NCBI RefSeq assembly: GCF_002196855.1
Contig: NZ_NIPW01000004.1
Location: forward strand, 1-64,000
Direction: 5' to 3'
From: Haematobacter genomosp. 1
GTDB taxonomy: Bacteria > Pseudomonadota > Alphaproteobacteria > Rhodobacterales > Rhodobacteraceae
DNA length: 64,000 nt
Below, piece after piece: positions 1 through 8,634 of the stretch. Made by a program: the position numbers and the translations under genes. Each line of letters opens with the position of its first letter. Within the stretch, counting starts at the first letter, position 1. Under the pieces are notes generated by a model. That model searched no databases. It worked only from the letters and a program-made list of their open reading frames with translations, and was not told the origin of the DNA.

Positions 1-176
1 CCACTTGGGGAATGCAGGTTCCTGTGTCGACGACGACGACATTCAGCCTAATATTCCGATCGCTTCCACCTCTGTCTCCTCTCGGCGGATTGCCGCCTTC
101 GTTGTTTGCAATCTTTCGGCTTACGGAACGTCTCTGCGTACGAGCGCGTTTCCTATTCCTGAACGAGGATGATGCA

Positions 177-560
177 GTGACCGATGAACATACAGAATTT
201 CTTCCGCTTGTAGCGGAGACGGCCACGGTCACGGCCGATCGGCGCATCACCGGCCGCGTGCGGGTCACTACGGAAACGTCGAGTATTGATTCCCTGGTCC
301 CGCTCGATCTCTCCGCGCTGGACGTCGAAGTTACGCGTGTCTCCATCAATCGCGCAATCGACCATATGCCCGATGTGATCGTTGATGACGATCTTACGAT
401 CATTCCGGTCGTCGAAGAACGCGTTGTCGTCACGCGGCAGCTTTATCTCAAGGAAGAGATCCACATCCGGCGCACCGAGCGGCGGGAGACCGTGGAGGTG
501 CCCGTCACGACGCGAAAGCAAACGGCCGTCATCGAACGTATTCCTTCGGATGACGCGTGA
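177..560 (+). CDS. DUF2382 (YsnF/AvaK-type) domain protein
   Basis: A 127-residue protein made almost entirely of a DUF2382-type domain, found in bacterial stress proteins of unknown mechanism. The visible signature is alternating charged beta-strand segments rich in Glu, Arg and Val, such as 'RVRVTTETSS' and 'EEIHIRRTERRETVEVPV'. I chose the GTG at 177 because GAGGA lies at 165-169, seven bases upstream. The in-frame ATG at 12 would add a 55-residue hydrophobic leader unlike this family. It sits 36 bases before a second gene with the same domain and probably shares its transcript. No signal peptide is seen with the GTG start, so the protein is probably cytoplasmic. The function is not known. 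Confidence 0.7.
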   Translation: MTDEHTEFLPLVAETATVTADRRITGRVRVTTETSSIDSLVPLDLSALDVEVTRVSINRAIDHMPDVIVDDDLTIIPVVEERVVVTRQLYLKEEIHIRRTERRETVEVPVTTRKQTAVIERIPSDDA

Positions 561-596
561 GCATCCTCAGAACCTATCCTGAAAGGACAGTAGACC

Positions 597-1451
597 ATGA
601 CTTATAATCCTGACATCGAAGCTAACGGTTCGACTACGATTTCTGCGCTGTTCGACAGTCGCTCAGAGGCGGACATCGCGTCTGCCCGGCTGCGCGAAGC
701 AGGCATCGAAGCATCGCAAATCCAGATCGTCGAGGGTTCGTCCTCGACAGGCACGACGGTCGATCCTGAAGAAAACAAGGGTTTCTTCGAAAAGCTGGGC
801 GACTTCTTCTTTCCGGATGAAGACCGTTACTCTTACGCCGAAGGTCTGTCGCGTGGTGGCTATCTTGTCACCGTGACGGGGCTCACGACCGGCGAGTATG
901 AGATGGCATCGACCATTCTCGATGACGAGGGCACGGTCAACATCAACGAGCGTGAGGAAAGCTGGCGCTCTGAGGGCTGGGGTGGCTATGAAGCAAGTCC
1001 CTATGCTGCGACGACGGGAGCAGGCGCCGGCGCGGTTCCAGCGGCGGTGGGCACCGGCAGCCTGGGCGACGATGAGACAATTTCGGTGGTCGAGGAGCGG
1101 CTTCGCGTGGGCAAGCGCGACACGAACCGCGGGCATGTACGCGTTCGTGCCTACACTGTCGAAGAGCCGGTAAGCGAAAGCATCGATTTGCGTGAAGAGC
1201 GCGTCGAACTTGAACGTCGGCCCGTTGATCGCGCTGTGACCGCCACCGACGCTTTTCAGGACCGTACGATCGAGGCTGAAGAGCATCGCGAGGAAGCCGT
1301 TGTCTCGAAAGACGCCCGCGTCGTGGAAGAGATCGGCCTTCGCAAAACCAGCGACACCCACCGGGAAACCATCTCTGACAGCGTCCGGCATACGGAGGTC
1401 GAGGTGGAAGATGACCGCACCGATCGCGACCTGCCGCGCAAAGATCGCTGA
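597..1451 (+). CDS. DUF2382 stress protein with N-terminal GsiB/17M-like region
   Basis: A 284-residue protein with two parts. Residues about 15-110 resemble the general-stress-protein 17M region ('ALFDSRSEADIASARLREAG', then 'GGYLVTVTG'). A low-complexity Ala/Gly linker follows at about 135-155. Residues 160-275 are a DUF2382 domain ('ISVVEERLRVGKRD', 'RAYTVEEPVSES', 'EEIGLRKTSD'). The ATG at 597 has AAAGGACAG upstream. It follows the shorter DUF2382 gene and ends just before a strong terminator at 1472-1497, so the two probably form a stress-induced operon whose promoter lies near the left edge of the window. The family is known; its biochemical role is not. Confidence 0.75.
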   Translation: MTYNPDIEANGSTTISALFDSRSEADIASARLREAGIEASQIQIVEGSSSTGTTVDPEENKGFFEKLGDFFFPDEDRYSYAEGLSRGGYLVTVTGLTTGEYEMASTILDDEGTVNINEREESWRSEGWGGYEASPYAATTGAGAGAVPAAVGTGSLGDDETISVVEERLRVGKRDTNRGHVRVRAYTVEEPVSESIDLREERVELERRPVDRAVTATDAFQDRTIEAEEHREEAVVSKDARVVEEIGLRKTSDTHRETISDSVRHTEVEVEDDRTDRDLPRKDR

Positions 1452-1471
1452 TCGTTAAGAAGAGCATTATA

Positions 1472-1497
1472 GGGGCAGGAAATCCTGCCCCTTTTTT
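1472..1497 (+). terminator. Rho-independent terminator after the DUF2382 genes
   Basis: A perfect 9-bp stem, GGGGCAGGA / TCCTGCCCC with a 2-base loop, is followed by TTTTTT. It begins 20 bases after the stop codon of the DUF2382 gene and ends that transcript. Confidence 0.9.
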
Positions 1498-1505
1498 GCA
1501 TGAAT

Positions 1506-1790
1506 GGGCGTTGTTGCGTTAATCGGTTGGAGTCCGAACTGACCCTTTCCCGCTTTACGCTCAGCCAACGGCTGTGATGTCGGCTGTGCCGAGTGTGTTG
1601 TATCTGTTCATGATGGCGATGCGGATCTGGATTTCTGCGGTCTGCCGATCCGGGTCGCGTGAGGCGATGCGCTCGCCAAATGCCTTGAGGCAATTCATCC
1701 GCGCCTCTACCCGACTTCGGACATGGTAACCGACCGAGCGTTTCCAGTTGGCCCGTCCCAGGCGCCTCGTCTCCTGCAGGATGTCGTCTG
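1506..1790 (-). pseudogene. IS5-family transposase, C-terminal remnant with IS end
   Basis: On the minus strand, frame ending at TGA 1561-1563, about 75 codons read as the C-terminus of an IS5-family DDE transposase: 'RRLGRANWKRSVGYHVRSR', then 'EARMNCLKAFGERIASRDPD', ending 'LGTADITAVG'. The rest of the transposase is absent. An IS-end-like sequence, GGGCGTTGTTGCG, is at 1506-1518. The remnant runs directly into the start of the sigma-factor gene: the sigma start codon at 1781 is the reverse complement of the remnant's 'DDI' codons. The element is dead and probably inserted upstream of, or into, the 5' end of the sigma gene. Confidence 0.8.
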
Positions 1791-2347
1791 ACGTGCCGGA
1801 CGAGACCTTGCTCGTCCTCTACGCCAACGGCGATGCCGCCGCTGCGCGTGTGCTGACGTTGCGGCTGACGCCGCGCGTCCTTTCCTTCGCGGCACGCATG
1901 CTGGGCGACCGGGCGGAGGCGGAGGATGTCACGCAGGAGGCGATGCTCCGGCTCTGGCGCATCGCCGCCGAGTGGCGGGGAGGGGAGGCGCAAGTCTCCA
2001 CCTGGCTCTACCGCGTGGCCTCCAACCTCTGCACCGACCGTCTCCGGCGGCGGCGCGGCGTGGCCCTGGACCAGATCGCGGAACCTGAGGACGACCGGCC
2101 CGGCGCGGACGAAGGGTTGATGGAGGCCGACAGGGCCCGCGCGCTGGAGGATGCGCTGGCCCTCCTGCCGGAGCGGCAACGGCAGGCGGTGGTGCTGCGC
2201 CATCTGGAAGGCCTGTCGAACCCGGAGATCGCTGCGGTGATGGAGATAGGGGTGGAAGCGGTGGAAAGCCTTCTGGCAAGGGGCAAACGTATGCTGGCGG
2301 CGCGGCTCGCCGGGCGGCGTGAAGAACTGGGGTATCGACATGGCTGA
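1781..2347 (+). CDS. RNA polymerase sigma factor, ECF (sigma-70) family
   Basis: A 188-residue ECF sigma factor. Region 2 is visible as 'AARMLGDRAEAEDVTQEAML' followed by the 'STWLYRVASNLCTDRLRRR' helix. Region 4 is visible as 'LALLPERQRQAVVLRHLEG' and the HTH 'NPEIAAVMEIGVEAVESLLA'. I chose the ATG at 1781 because homologues begin close to the conserved 'VPDE.LL' stretch; there is only a weak GCAGG ahead of it. An in-frame ATG at 1748 lies inside IS5-derived DNA. The gene overlaps the next by 8 bases and heads a sigma / anti-sigma-like / metal-sensor operon like cnrHYX. That suggests it directs a metal- or envelope-stress response. Confidence 0.85.
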   Translation: MSSDVPDETLLVLYANGDAAAARVLTLRLTPRVLSFAARMLGDRAEAEDVTQEAMLRLWRIAAEWRGGEAQVSTWLYRVASNLCTDRLRRRRGVALDQIAEPEDDRPGADEGLMEADRARALEDALALLPERQRQAVVLRHLEGLSNPEIAAVMEIGVEAVESLLARGKRMLAARLAGRREELGYRHG

Positions 2348-2723
2348 TCGCAATACGGAAACCGGCGGGGACGATTTTCCCGAACTGGATGTCTTCTTCG
2401 CGGCAGGCAGGGCGGCGTCTCCCACGCCCGACGGAGAGTTGCTCGCGCGGGTCTTGGCGGATGCGGAGCGCGAGCACAGGGATATCGCCACGGCATCCCG
2501 GCCAAGGGCAGAGCCCCCCCCACGGCGCAGGTGGTTCGCCCTGCTGGGCGGATGGCAGGGCGTCACGGGGCTGGCGACGGCGACCGTCGCGGGGCTCTGG
2601 CTCGGCATCGCAATGCCGGAAGCCGTGCGCGGCCTCGCTGCACAGGCCCTGCCGGACACCGCCGAGAACACCACCATTGATCTGATGGCCGCGCCCTTTG
2701 ACATGGCAGCGGCGGAGGAATGA
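2340..2723 (+). CDS. Single-pass membrane protein, probable anti-sigma factor
   Basis: A 127-residue protein with a cytoplasmic N-terminus of about 70 residues, one membrane segment near residues 72-95 ('GVTGLATATVAGLWLGIAMP') and a short periplasmic tail. The ATG at 2340 overlaps the sigma-factor stop codon (ATGGCTGA), the usual arrangement for translationally coupled sigma/anti-sigma pairs. A GTG at 2319 is in frame but less likely. The size and topology fit a CnrY-like anti-sigma factor holding the upstream sigma factor at the membrane. I see no clear zinc-binding anti-sigma motif, so the role rests on position and topology. Confidence 0.65.
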   Translation: MADRNTETGGDDFPELDVFFAAGRAASPTPDGELLARVLADAEREHRDIATASRPRAEPPPRRRWFALLGGWQGVTGLATATVAGLWLGIAMPEAVRGLAAQALPDTAENTTIDLMAAPFDMAAAEE

Positions 2724-2724
2724 G

Positions 2725-3198
2725 ATGACGACCGAAACCCCGCTCCGCATGAGCCGCACGACACGCCTGGTGCTCGTGGCCTCGCTTGGGCTCAACCTCA
2801 TCGTCGCGGGCTTTCTGGTGGGGGCCTACCTCTTTCACAGAGGCCCTCCGCCGGGCGGAATCGGCTTTGGACCCTATACCTATGCGCTTGCCCAAGAGGA
2901 TCGCGAAGCGCTCAGGCGCGCTTTCATCACGCAAAGCCGCGACACGAATTTCCGCGGGCGGATGCAGGAGGAACGGCAGGCCCTCTCTGGCCTCTTGCGT
3001 GTGGAACCGTTCGACCGGGCGGCAGTCCAGCAGCTGTTCGAGGCGCAGCGACAGCGGGCCGACGAAAGCTTTCGGATGGGGCAGAGCCTGCTTCTCGACC
3101 GGATCGCGGCGATGACGCCGGAGGCCCGCTTCGCCTTTGCCGAGCGGCTGGAGAGTGGCCCGAAACGCTCTCGCGACGAACGCCGCGAAAGCAAGTAG
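2725..3198 (+). CDS. Periplasmic heavy-metal sensor family protein (CnrX/CzcE-like)
   Basis: A 157-residue protein with an N-terminal membrane anchor ('LVLVASLGLNLIVAGFLVGA', about residues 14-33) and a helical periplasmic domain of the metal-resistance/Spy type, rich in Arg, Glu and Gln, with 'QSRDTNFRGRMQEERQALSG' and 'FDRAAVQQLFEAQRQRADES'. The ATG at 2725 follows the previous stop by one base and has GGAGGAA upstream. By analogy with CnrX it would sense a metal or envelope signal and control the anti-sigma protein encoded just before it. No obvious His/Met metal cluster is visible, so the ligand is open. The gene ends one base before the convergent rutD gene. Confidence 0.75.
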   Translation: MTTETPLRMSRTTRLVLVASLGLNLIVAGFLVGAYLFHRGPPPGGIGFGPYTYALAQEDREALRRAFITQSRDTNFRGRMQEERQALSGLLRVEPFDRAAVQQLFEAQRQRADESFRMGQSLLLDRIAAMTPEARFAFAERLESGPKRSRDERRESK

Positions 3199-3972
3199 TC
3201 AGACACCGCGCAGGAAGTCCGCGAGAATGGTGTCGAACCGCTCCGGCCGCGTGACGTTCACCGCATGCGCGCCCTCCGGTTCCAGCACGAACCGCGCACC
3301 CGCTATCCCCTCCGCCAGCCGGGTGGAGCGGCTCCACGGGACAAGCAGATCGTCCCGCGTCGCCAGAACCAGAACCGGGACGGCGACCTCTCCCAACCGG
3401 TCGTCGCGGTCGAAGGCGGCAAGGGCGGCGATGCGGCGCCTCACATTCTCTGCTCCCTGAAAATGCGCGATGCCATGCGCCTCCTCCGCCGCCATGTGTT
3501 CGGGGCGCGCAGCCATCCACTCGCCAGGATAGAGAAACAGCGGCTGCGCCTTGATGAATGCAGGCACACCCGCGTGATCCAGCAGGGCAAGCCGTGTCTC
3601 GAAACAGCGCAGCGACTGGCCATCCACCCGGCTCCACGCGTTGATGAGCGTCAGGCTCGCCACACGTTCCGGCGCGCGAAGGGCCAAGTCCAGCCCGATC
3701 AGCCCGCCGAGGGCATGACCCACAATATGGGCGCGCTTCGTGGCGGAGGCATCGAGCACCTCCTCCAGATCATCAGTCATATCGGTGATCGTCGTGCCCT
3801 CCGGCACGGAGCCGCCCGTCCGCCCGCAGCCGCGATGATCGTAGGTCACGACACGGTGGCGCGCCGTAAGCGCGGGCAGGTTGGCCGACCAGTATCCCGC
3901 GGATCCGCCCAGACCGGAGGAGAGGACGACTGTCTCCGCCCCCTCCGGCCCCTCATGGATATCGAAGCGCAA
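3199..3972 (-). CDS. rutD: Pyrimidine utilization protein D, alpha/beta-hydrolase fold
   Basis: A 257-residue alpha/beta-hydrolase, last gene of the rutABCD operon. RutD is thought to speed the decarboxylation/hydrolysis of aminoacrylate-derived intermediates in the Rut uracil pathway. The fold is shown by 'VVLSSGLGGSAGYW' near the N-terminus, 'YDHRGCGRT' and the elbow 'GHALGG' at about residues 93-98. The elbow carries Ala where ordinary hydrolases have the Ser nucleophile, as in E. coli RutD. 'AQPLFLYPGEWMAARPEHMA' and the late 'EGAHAVNV' are also typical of RutD. It starts one base after rutC ends. Confidence 0.92.
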   Translation of the reverse strand: MRFDIHEGPEGAETVVLSSGLGGSAGYWSANLPALTARHRVVTYDHRGCGRTGGSVPEGTTITDMTDDLEEVLDASATKRAHIVGHALGGLIGLDLALRAPERVASLTLINAWSRVDGQSLRCFETRLALLDHAGVPAFIKAQPLFLYPGEWMAARPEHMAAEEAHGIAHFQGAENVRRRIAALAAFDRDDRLGEVAVPVLVLATRDDLLVPWSRSTRLAEGIAGARFVLEPEGAHAVNVTRPERFDTILADFLRGV

Positions 3973-3973
3973 T

Positions 3974-4360
3974 CTACTTGCCGATATGCGCGACGGTGGC
4001 GATCTCGACCAGCGCGTCGGGCTTCACCAGACCCGTCTGCACACAGTAACGCGCCGGTTTGTCACCCGGAAAGAACTCCGCGTAAACCGTGTTGATGGCA
4101 CCATAATTGGACCAGTCCGTCAGGAAGATGTGGTTCATCGTCACATCCTCCATCGTGCCGCCCGCCGTTTCGATCACCGACTTGATGAGTTCCAGCACAT
4201 GCCGCGTCTGGGCCGCTGCATCGCCCACGTGAACGACGTTGTTGTCCTTGTCGAAGGGCAGGGTGCCGGAGACATAGACGACCCCATCCGCCTTGGTTCC
4301 GGGCGAATAGGGGGCGAGCGGCTTGCCGCTGCCGGCGGGGACGACGATTTCCTTGGGCAT
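3974..4360 (-). CDS. rutC: 3-aminoacrylate deaminase RutC (Rid/YjgF family)
   Basis: A 128-residue Rid-family protein of the Rut pathway that deaminates 3-aminoacrylate to malonic semialdehyde. It has the family features '[20 protein letters not shown]', '[20 protein letters not shown]' and the C-terminal '[19 protein letters not shown]' that shapes the trimer active site. The length is typical. It lies between rutB (12 bases upstream) and rutD (one base downstream) on the same strand, which separates it from general RidA paralogues. Confidence 0.93.
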   Translation of the reverse strand: MPKEIVVPAGSGKPLAPYSPGTKADGVVYVSGTLPFDKDNNVVHVGDAAAQTRHVLELIKSVIETAGGTMEDVTMNHIFLTDWSNYGAINTVYAEFFPGDKPARYCVQTGLVKPDALVEIATVAHIGK

Positions 4361-4372
4361 GATGATCCTCTC

Positions 4373-5113
4373 TCAGACGGTCGCATCGCTGGGTGCGATC
4401 TGACCGATCGCACCGCAGAAGTCGGCGGTGGTGGAGACCCAGCCGAAGAAGGTCTCGATATTGTAGATCGCGGCATCCTGCATGAGCTTCGGCCCCAGAT
4501 GATGGGTCGCATCCTCCAGCACCACGCCGAAATACTCCAGATGGAACGCATCGCGGAGCGACGATTCCACGCAGACATTCGTGGCGATGCCAACGAACAC
4601 CAGATTGCGGATGCCCCGCGCACGCAGCGTGGAATCCATGGTCGAATTGAAAAAGCCGGAATAACGCGTCTTCGGCACCACGATGTCGCCTGCCTGCGGC
4701 ACCAGCTCATCCACGATGGCGTAATCCCAGCCGCCCTTTGACAAAAGCTCACCCTTTGCCGAAGGATTGGCCCGCATGTATTTGAGTGCGTTGGACTTGT
4801 GATAGTTCGGGGAGCCCGGGCCGCCTGCCTCGACATAGTCGGGATCCCAGCCGTTCTGAAAATAGATGACCGGTATCGCCGCCGCCCGCGCGGCTTCCAC
4901 CACCCGCGCGATATTATCGATCACAGAGCGGGAACCGGAAATGTCGAAGCCTGCGCGATCCACATAACCGCCGGGAGTGGAGTAGGCATTCTGCATATCC
5001 ACAACCACGACCGCCGTCTCATCGGGATTGACGATCAGCGCCTCGGGGCGGGAGGGCAGGGTCACGCTGCGCCCGGCTTCACGACCGGCGCGCGTATCCA
5101 CAGGCGCGCTCAT
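4373..5113 (-). CDS. rutB: Ureidoacrylate amidohydrolase RutB (isochorismatase family)
   Basis: A 246-residue cysteine hydrolase that splits ureidoacrylate (peroxy form) into aminoacrylate and carbamate. The catalytic triad is visible: Asp in '[10 protein letters not shown]', Lys in '[12 protein letters not shown]' and Cys in '[17 protein letters not shown]'. The start overlaps the rutA stop by 4 bases, showing translational coupling. Length and motif order match RutB rather than a generic isochorismatase. Confidence 0.93.
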   Translation of the reverse strand: MSAPVDTRAGREAGRSVTLPSRPEALIVNPDETAVVVVDMQNAYSTPGGYVDRAGFDISGSRSVIDNIARVVEAARAAAIPVIYFQNGWDPDYVEAGGPGSPNYHKSNALKYMRANPSAKGELLSKGGWDYAIVDELVPQAGDIVVPKTRYSGFFNSTMDSTLRARGIRNLVFVGIATNVCVESSLRDAFHLEYFGVVLEDATHHLGPKLMQDAAIYNIETFFGWVSTTADFCGAIGQIAPSDATV

Positions 5114-6195
5114 TCCGCCGCCTCTGCATGGATATGCCGGCGGGATTTCATCAGCGGTTGGACGCGCGTGCCGAACTTCTCCACCCCCTCAAGGAAATCA
5201 TCGAAGGTGAGCATGACGCCACCCGTTCCCGGAACCTCCGCCATCTCGTCCAGCATGGCCGCCACCTCCTCATAGGAGCCGACGAGCGTGCCCATGTTGA
5301 TGTTGACGGCGGACACCGGGCTGGACATATGCCGCACGTTGGTATCAGCGCCGGATTTCGTGTCTGCGGCGCTCTGAAGCCCCAGCCATTTGATCGCCTC
5401 CTCATCCGCGCCGGATTTGTAAAGCTCCCATTTGGCCCAGGCCTCTGTTGCCGTCTCCTCCGCAATGATCATCGTCAGCACAAAGGAACGCACGTCGCGC
5501 CCGGTCTTTTCGGTCGCGGCGAGCAGTCTCTGATTTGTTGGGGCGAAAGCAGCGGGCGTATTGACGCCAACGCCGAAACAGAAACTGTAATCGGCATATT
5601 GTGCGGAGAATGCCATGCCCTTATCCGAAGAGCCGGCGCAGATGATCTTCACCTCTCCCTCCGGCACCGGCTTCATATGACAGTCTTCCATCTGGAAATA
5701 GCGGCCTTTCATGTCGGATTGGCCGGTTTCCAGTAATTCCTTGAGAATAGTCGCATATTCCCCAAGATATTCATACCGGTCGCCGAAATAGTCGTCGCCG
5801 GGCCACAGACCCATCTGGCTGTATTCCGGCCGCTGCCAGCCAGTGACAAGATTTATGCCGAAACGTCCGTTGGATATTGAATCGATCGTCGTTGCCATGC
5901 GCGCAACGATGGCAGGAGGCATCACCAGCGTCGCCGCTGTGCCGAACAGCTTGATCCGCGAGGTGACGGCCGCCAGGCCCGCCATCAGCGTGAAGCTCTC
6001 CAGGTTGTAATCCCAGAACTCCGTCTTGCCGCCGAAGCCACGCAGCTTGATCATCGACAGGGCAAAGTCGAAACCGTGCCGCTCAGCAGCGAGCGTGATC
6101 TGCTTGTTCAACTCGAATGTCGGCTTGTACTGCGGCGCTGTCTCGGAGATCAGCCACCCGTTGTTGCCGATTGGAATGAAGACACCCACTTCCAT
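5110..6195 (-). CDS. rutA: Pyrimidine monooxygenase RutA (flavin-dependent, luciferase-like)
   Basis: A 361-residue FMN-dependent enzyme of the luciferase-like superfamily that opens the uracil ring, the first step of the Rut pathway. Typical stretches are '[20 protein letters not shown]' at the N-terminus, '[20 protein letters not shown]' and '[19 protein letters not shown]' near the C-terminus. The ATG has GGGAGA eight bases upstream. It heads rutABCD, and a RutR-like dyad lies 26 bases before the start codon. RutA needs reduced flavin, normally from RutF; no rutF, rutE, rutG or rutR gene is present in this window. Confidence 0.95.
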   Translation of the reverse strand: MEVGVFIPIGNNGWLISETAPQYKPTFELNKQITLAAERHGFDFALSMIKLRGFGGKTEFWDYNLESFTLMAGLAAVTSRIKLFGTAATLVMPPAIVARMATTIDSISNGRFGINLVTGWQRPEYSQMGLWPGDDYFGDRYEYLGEYATILKELLETGQSDMKGRYFQMEDCHMKPVPEGEVKIICAGSSDKGMAFSAQYADYSFCFGVGVNTPAAFAPTNQRLLAATEKTGRDVRSFVLTMIIAEETATEAWAKWELYKSGADEEAIKWLGLQSAADTKSGADTNVRHMSSPVSAVNINMGTLVGSYEEVAAMLDEMAEVPGTGGVMLTFDDFLEGVEKFGTRVQPLMKSRRHIHAEAAE

Positions 6196-6220
6196 TTCGG
6201 TTTCTCCCTGTTCGGATATT

Positions 6221-6236
6221 TTGACTGTATGGTAAA
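6221..6236. promoter_or_regulatory. RutR-like operator upstream of rutA
   Basis: The sequence TTGACTGTATGGTAAA matches the known RutR palindrome TTGACCA-NN-TGGTCAA at 11 of 14 specified positions. It lies 26-41 bases before the rutA start codon, where RutR would block transcription until uracil or thymine binds. The call is based on match and position; no rutR gene is nearby. Confidence 0.6.
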
Positions 6237-6338
6237 ATTTCTCACTGAAAAGACATTTTCTTTCGATTCATGCCGTGAGGCGGTGCTTTTCTTCTTCCTG
6301 CCTACAGTTTGGGCTACTTCACTGCCCGCATGTCCCGT

Positions 6339-6536
6339 TCATGGGCGATCTTCGATGGTGCCGGTCAATTCGGGGATCTCGGCATCGTGATGCCGATTGC
6401 GGCGCAGCTCGCAGAACACCGTCGAGCGGTGACGGTCGAGCTTGCGCGCGATTTCCTCGCCGCTCATCTTCATCAGCCGTTAGCGTTCGATCTGCCGTCT
6501 GTCGGCAAGCGTCAAATGGCTGTAGCGTCGCTTCAT
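6339..6536 (-). pseudogene. IS30-family transposase, N-terminal remnant
   Basis: On the minus strand from ATG 6534-6536, 65 codons read as the N-terminus of an IS30 transposase: 'MKRRYSHLTLADRRQIER', a stop (TAA, 6480-6482), then 'MSGEEIARKLDRHRST', 'ELRRNRHHDAEIPELTG' and a second stop at 6339. The HTH region is recognisable; the DDE catalytic domain is missing. The remnant lies between the rut promoter region and rpe, and it accounts for most of the roughly 480-base gap there. Confidence 0.8.
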
Positions 6537-6719
6537 TCAGGATGTCCTTTCGGTTTCCAACATCCTGTCACAGATCAAAAGTCGCAGTTCAGGGTAGCGC
6601 GTCCCGTCTTGTTATACAGAGATACAATAGCATTGATTATGTAATATATGCAGGTTCAACTTCCGTTGCCGCTCGGTATCTGGCATGGACTTTGCGGACT
6701 CGCTGCAGAGGAGCTCACC

Positions 6720-7412
<693 letters not shown>

Positions 7413-7510
7413 CCCCTAAGTCTGGCGCTTTCGACGCAGCTATTGAATTTTCTTAGTGTAGTTTACCTATTTTTAAGCAAACTCTTGAAGAAGCCGGTGC
7501 CGTCGTAAAG

Positions 7511-8359
7511 ATGGAGTCCGGCTTTCCACTTTTCAAAATTCTAATGATAGACTTCGACAAGATTAACTCACTTCTCGATTCCTCAAACTTTGAAGATCTC
7601 TGGGAGATTTACACCAGACTACTGGTGGCAGAGGGGTTTGATGCCATTCTTTTTGGCCAGGCAAGGCCTGCACCGGGGTATCCTCTCCGCGCCTCACCGG
7701 CGGGCACGATGCTCATCAGCAACCTCGACAAGAGCTTTTGCCAGGCGTACGGCGGAAAAAATTTTTTCTGCTCCCCCATCGTAAGATGGGTCGCCAATAA
7801 TTCGGGTGTTCTGCTGTGGTCCGAGATCTATCGCAGACGCAATCGGGGCGAGCTGTCGTCCGAAGAGCAGAAGATGCTCGACCTGCAGAAAAGCTATGGA
7901 ATTCGTGGTGGAATTACGATCGCCTTAGGCGAAACTGGCAGCCGTAGACGTGCCGCAATCGACCTGATGACGTGCCGCGATACGGCTACCCAAGCCGATA
8001 TGGAACGGATTTGGGCAGAGAAAGCGGACTTCCTTCTGCTGCTTACCCGCGTCTTCCACCTGAAGGCGTTGACGGTGCCGTCGGTTGTGACTGCGGTGTT
8101 GACCAGGCGCCAGCGGGAAGTTCTGGAATGGGCTGCGGCGGGAAAATCGGTTCAGGATATCGCAGCTCTCCTCGGGATCAGCAGAGCCACGGCGGAGAAG
8201 CACCTTAGGCTTGCGCGAGAGATGCTGGGCGCCGAAACGACGGCGCAAGCGGTGGCGCGAGCGCTCTCTTCTCAACTTATCCAGTCAGGGCCGCCTGCCC
8301 TTTTGCCTAATAATCATGCATACGCGGAGAATACGCTCAAGCCGTGGGAAGCGGACTAA
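7511..8359 (+). CDS. LuxR-family regulator with autoinducer-type N-domain (solo)
   Basis: A 282-residue regulator. Residues about 15-165 fit an autoinducer-binding-like domain and residues about 198-262 are a LuxR HTH ('LTRRQREVLEWAAAGKSVQD', 'IAALLGISRATAEKHLR', 'MLGAETTAQAVARAL'). Where acyl-homoserine-lactone receptors have the Asp-Pro pair, this protein reads 'FCSPIVRW', so the Asp is Ser. No luxI synthase gene is in the window, so it is a solo. The start is uncertain: the ATG at 7511 has little Shine-Dalgarno sequence, and an ATG at 7544 is an alternative. About 20 residues after the HTH look unstructured. Whether it binds a lactone, another ligand or none cannot be told. Confidence 0.8.
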   Translation: MESGFPLFKILMIDFDKINSLLDSSNFEDLWEIYTRLLVAEGFDAILFGQARPAPGYPLRASPAGTMLISNLDKSFCQAYGGKNFFCSPIVRWVANNSGVLLWSEIYRRRNRGELSSEEQKMLDLQKSYGIRGGITIALGETGSRRRAAIDLMTCRDTATQADMERIWAEKADFLLLLTRVFHLKALTVPSVVTAVLTRRQREVLEWAAAGKSVQDIAALLGISRATAEKHLRLAREMLGAETTAQAVARALSSQLIQSGPPALLPNNHAYAENTLKPWEAD

Positions 8360-8580
8360 CTTTTCGCTGCAACATAGCGAAGGGTATGGATTCCCCCACT
8401 TTAGTTTCCCGTCCGACCTGCCAACCTGTAGCAGTTCCGAGAGTGGCGGCTTTGGCCGTGGGACACGGTGGGGCGGGGAAACTGGGTATTTCAGGACCAT
8501 CCTCTCCAAGGCGGAAGGGCGTCGTTTTCATGGCGTCATTTCGTCTGGTAAATCGGTCTTCCCAAGGGGCCGAAATGCCA

Positions 8581-8608
8581 GCGGTGCAGCCTTTTCAGGC
8601 TGCACCGC
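8581..8608 (-). terminator. Hairpin terminator for rpsB-tsf in the convergent gap
   Basis: A perfect 11-bp stem, GCGGTGCAGCC / GGCTGCACCGC with a 6-base loop, lies 27 bases beyond the tsf stop codon in the gap between luxR (+) and tsf (-). There is no clear U-tract, so it may work with Rho or as a bidirectional barrier. The rest of 8360-8580 holds no convincing gene. Confidence 0.6.
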
Positions 8609-8634
8609 GCACTAGACAAGATATGGAGCCGACT

